64,000 nucleotides of DNA from an uncultured Bacilli bacterium (lineage in GTDB: Bacteria > Bacillota_I > Bacilli_A > RF39 > UBA660). A program made the translations under genes and the position numbers. Positions within the stretch are counted from its first letter, which is position 1, and each line of letters begins with the position of its first letter. Shown here in pieces: positions 61,396-64,000 of this stretch. The notes under the pieces were generated by a model. That model did no database searches, was not told where the DNA came from, and saw only the letters and a program-made list of their open reading frames with translations. The stretch covers positions 372,001 through 436,000 of the forward strand of contig CAKPMX010000001.1 in assembly GCA_934168205.1 (NCBI GenBank). Direction: 5' to 3'.

Positions 61396-61836
61396 ATGGA
61401 AGTAATTTTTATCAAAGATTTAAAAAACCAAGGTAAGAAAGGACAAATAAAAAACGTAAAAGATGGATATGCCCAAAACTTTCTTATCAAAAACGGTTAT
61501 GCCGTAGCCAAAACTAAAGAAAACTTAACAAAACTTGAACATGAAAAAGAGAAAAAAGCTGATGAAGATTTAAAAAACAAAAAATTAGCTGAAGAACTAA
61601 AAGCAAAACTTGATAAAGAAGTGTTAGAATTCAAAGTAAAAACTGGTGAAAACGATAGAGTATTCGGAAGTATCAGTCAAAAACAAATAAAAGATAGTCT
61701 ACAAGAAAAAGGTTACAAACTAGAAAAGAGTCAAATAGATAATAGTAATCAAATATCATCACTTGGCTTTCATAATGTAAACATAAATATATACGGAAAT
61801 ATTAAAGCAACCGTAAAAGTACATCTAGTAAAGTGA
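61396..61836 (+). CDS. rplI: Ribosomal protein L9
   Basis: A 146-residue protein. MEVIFIKDLKNQGKKGQIKN, then GYAQNFLIKNGYAV form the N domain; the long helix and the C domain (FGSISQKQIKDSL) are complete. AGGAGGGTGAATAGT precedes the ATG, which is one base after the stop of the DHH gene. Confidence 0.97.
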   Translation: MEVIFIKDLKNQGKKGQIKNVKDGYAQNFLIKNGYAVAKTKENLTKLEHEKEKKADEDLKNKKLAEELKAKLDKEVLEFKVKTGENDRVFGSISQKQIKDSLQEKGYKLEKSQIDNSNQISSLGFHNVNINIYGNIKATVKVHLVK

Positions 61837-61847
61837 GGTGATGCCTA

Positions 61848-63197
61848 ATGGCTAATAAAATAATGCCAAATAACTTAGAAGCAGAAGAGTCAGTCTTAGG
61901 AGCATGTTTCTTATCAAAGTATGCCTTACAAAAAGCTACTGAAAGTCTACTACCAGAATCTTTCTATAGTGAAAAAAACGCAAAAATATTTACAGCTATG
62001 ATGGACTTGTCAGAAGAAAAAACACCAATAGACTTAACAACAATAACAAGCCATTTAAAAAAGAAAAATGAGCTTAATGAGGTCGGTGGAGTAGAATACT
62101 TAACAGAAATATTAAACTTTGTACCAACAGCAAGTAACGTTGATTACTATATTCAAAACGTAGAAGAAACAGCTATTTTAAGAAGACTTATAGAAACAGC
62201 TAATGATATAGCAACAGAAGGATATAGAACAGATGAAACAGTAAATGAAATATTAGATAGTTCAGAAAAGAAAATACTAAGTATTGTTAAAAATAGAAAA
62301 TCCAGTGAATTTAGAAGTATTAAAGATGTTTTATTAAAAACGCAGTCTGACTTGGAACGTTTATCAGAAAATAAGAGTGAAATTACTGGTTTAGCAACTG
62401 GTTGGTATGACTTAGATAAACTAACAACAGGACTACATCCAAATGAATTCATCATTATAGCAGCAAGACCAGCAATGGGAAAAACAGCTTTTGCACTTAA
62501 TCTCGCAACACATGCCGCTATGACTCAAGACAAAAGCGTTGCTGTTTTTAACTTAGAAATGAGTGCTGAGCAATTAGCGATGCGTATTTTATCTTCCCTT
62601 GGTCAATTAGAAGGATTCAAACTACGTACCGGTAACTTAATGAATAATGACTGGAAAAGAATAAATGAAGCAGTATCACAATTATCAAATACAAACTTAG
62701 TAATTGATGATACTCCAGGTATCACAATAGGTGAAATTAGAGCTAAATGTCGTAGACTAGCAAGTAGTGAAAAAGGTTTAAGCCTAGTTATAATTGACTA
62801 CTTACAACTAATTTCCGGTGGTAAAAACTATGGAGCAAACCGTCAACAAGAAGTATCAGATATTTCACGTAGTTTAAAAACACTTGCTATGGAATTAAAT
62901 GTTCCAATAATAGCGTTATCACAGTTATCAAGAAGTGTAGAAGGAAGAGAAGATAAGAGACCATTAATGAGTGACTTAAGAGAATCAGGCTCAATCGAGC
63001 AAGATGCTGATATTGTAGCTTTCTTATATCGTGATGACTATTACAATAAAGAAGCACGTACAGAAGATAATACAAGTATCAGTGAATTAATAATAGGAAA
63101 ACATCGTAATGGACCAACCGCAACAATAGAATTGCTATTCAAAAAGAATACTTCGACATTCTTAAACTTAAAAAGAGAGAATAAGGAGGCCAACTAG
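61848..63197 (+). CDS. dnaB: Replicative DNA helicase DnaB
   Basis: A 449-residue hexameric helicase (DnaC in Bacillus). The N domain starts MPNNLEAEESVLGACFLSKY. The RecA-like domain has Walker A AARPAMGKTAFAL, VFNLEMSAEQLAMRIL, VIIDYLQLI and SQLSRSVEGREDKRP, then LRESGSIEQDADIVAFLYRD. The stop overlaps the next GTG start by one base. It completes a set of replication genes in this window. Confidence 0.97.
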   Translation: MANKIMPNNLEAEESVLGACFLSKYALQKATESLLPESFYSEKNAKIFTAMMDLSEEKTPIDLTTITSHLKKKNELNEVGGVEYLTEILNFVPTASNVDYYIQNVEETAILRRLIETANDIATEGYRTDETVNEILDSSEKKILSIVKNRKSSEFRSIKDVLLKTQSDLERLSENKSEITGLATGWYDLDKLTTGLHPNEFIIIAARPAMGKTAFALNLATHAAMTQDKSVAVFNLEMSAEQLAMRILSSLGQLEGFKLRTGNLMNNDWKRINEAVSQLSNTNLVIDDTPGITIGEIRAKCRRLASSEKGLSLVIIDYLQLISGGKNYGANRQQEVSDISRSLKTLAMELNVPIIALSQLSRSVEGREDKRPLMSDLRESGSIEQDADIVAFLYRDDYYNKEARTEDNTSISELIIGKHRNGPTATIELLFKKNTSTFLNLKRENKEAN

Positions 63198-64000
63198 TGA
63201 AGAAAAATAAATTATCAATAATTTTATCAATAACATTAGTACTAAGCCTTTTTCTAGTAACTGGTTTTACTCCAAAAAGACTAACAACTCATACCGTTTA
63301 CCATGTTTATTTAAAAGGCGAATCTTTAGGTATTATAAAATCTAAAAAAAGCCTTGAAGAGTACATCAATAAAAAACAGTCAGAAGTAAAGAAAAAATAT
63401 AATGTAGATAAAGTATATATTCCATCTGATTTGGATATTGTAAAAGAAATAACATATGATAATGATCTAACGTCAGTAGAAAAAATATATAATAAAATCA
63501 AAGATATTTCGCCATTTACTATCTCTGGTTATGCCATTACCATAAAAGGATTAGATACAAAAGATACTTCAACCGGTAAAAAAATAAAAGGAAAAAACCA
63601 AGTAATATACGTTTTGGAAAAAGATGTTTTTACCGAGGCGGTTGAAAATATTGTAAAATCATTTGTACCAGCAGAAGATTACGAAGCATTTGCTTCTAAT
63701 ACTCAAAAGGAAATAAAAGATACTGGTAAAATCATTGAAAAAATTTATATTGAAAATACTATAACAATAAGAAAACAAAAAATTCCAATAGATAAAGAAA
63801 TTTACCAAGATTCTAAAGATTTGAGTAAATATCTACTTTTTGGAACAACATCAGAACAAAAAAAATATACTGTTCAACCAGGTGATACAATAGAAGATGT
63901 AGCCTTCAATAATAAAATTTCAACAGAAGAATTTTTAATAGCGAATCCTAGTATCGGTAGTGCTAAAAGTTTATTATACTCAGGACAAGAAGTAACTTTG
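63197..64000 (+). CDS. Secreted LysM protein, probable M23 peptidase, N-terminal part
   Basis: A 268-codon open frame that runs off the window. GTG start overlaps the dnaB stop; AAGGAGG lies 7 bases upstream. A signal peptide or membrane anchor (NKLSIILSITLVLSLFLVTG) is followed by an exported region, and a LysM domain starts near residue 234 (KKYTVQPGDTIEDVAFNNKI). Peptidases of the M23 class with this order occur next to dnaB in Firmicutes, but the catalytic domain would lie beyond the window. So M23 identity is a guess. Confidence 0.7.
   Translation, partial: MKKNKLSIILSITLVLSLFLVTGFTPKRLTTHTVYHVYLKGESLGIIKSKKSLEEYINKKQSEVKKKYNVDKVYIPSDLDIVKEITYDNDLTSVEKIYNKIKDISPFTISGYAITIKGLDTKDTSTGKKIKGKNQVIYVLEKDVFTEAVENIVKSFVPAEDYEAFASNTQKEIKDTGKIIEKIYIENTITIRKQKIPIDKEIYQDSKDLSKYLLFGTTSEQKKYTVQPGDTIEDVAFNNKISTEEFLIANPSIGSAKSLLYSGQEVTL

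Noticed and set aside
1..64000. tRNA or rRNA genes, prophage, insertion sequences.
   Set aside because: No cloverleaf, rRNA core sequence, integrase, transposase or phage structural gene was recognised.

Overview
This window spans a chromosomal replication origin of an AT-rich, spore-forming member of the Bacilli. The gene order closely follows the Bacillus subtilis origin region. Evidence for a spore-former is the set spoVG, yabG, yabP, yabQ, bofA, spoVT, veg and two candidate spore-coat or cortex genes. TGA is used as a stop (for example rplI), so this is the standard bacterial code and not the Mycoplasma code. Combining a classic Bacillus order with compact operons and missing accessory genes suggests an uncultivated, host-associated Bacilli lineage (Erysipelotrichales or RF39-like). 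That placement is inference. No tRNA, rRNA, CRISPR array, prophage or insertion sequence was seen.

Layout. Every gene left of about 44 kb is on the minus strand and every gene to the right is on the plus strand, so both arms are transcribed away from the origin at dnaA/rpmH. Moving left from the origin: dnaA, dnaN, a comK homologue, recF, gyrB, gyrA, a 1.3 kb gene-free segregation region, the SRP RNA, tadA, dnaX, ebfC, recR, bofA, holB, ricT, a trmN-like gene, rsmI, pth, mfd, an unknown gene, spoVT, a Met T-box with metG, a small membrane gene and tatD. Next comes an inserted module of three paralogous TasA-like proteins plus a SipW-type signal peptidase, then ksgA, a spore-wall operon (LysM, Ig-like, SpoIID-like), yabG, veg, a DUF3419-like gene, spoVG, yabP, yabQ, divIC, tilS, ftsH, mscL, dusB, an RDD gene, lysS, a transporter and the start of clpC. 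Moving right: rpmH, rnpA, yidC, jag, mnmE, mnmG, rsmG, noc, parA, parB, mscS, a DUF951 gene, an AbgT transporter, ychF, a PgeF-like gene, a phosphoesterase, rpsF-ssb-rpsR, a soluble DHH phosphodiesterase, rplI, dnaB and the start of an M23/LysM protein.

The most striking feature is the gene-free region at 33.8-35.1 kb. It carries canonical ParB sites (parS, TGTTTCACGTGAAACA) interleaved with canonical Noc sites (TATTTCCCGGGAAATA). Three parS-Noc pairs share a start-to-start spacing of 58, 58 and 59 bp while the sequence between the sites is not conserved. A fourth pair looks decayed, and another Noc site sits inside dnaX. The matching proteins are encoded 16-19 kb away: a ParB with ParB-type specificity residues, and a Noc with Noc-type residues but a roughly 190-residue disordered linker and no N-terminal amphipathic membrane helix. 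This suggests a physically coupled ParB/Noc loading platform.

Other points of note are a short ComK homologue lodged between dnaN and recF, a tiny leader ORF that may couple translation to recF, an FtsH with a Rho_N/SAP-like C-terminal tail, repeated embedding of stop codons inside intrinsic terminators, and the SipW/TasA-like module.
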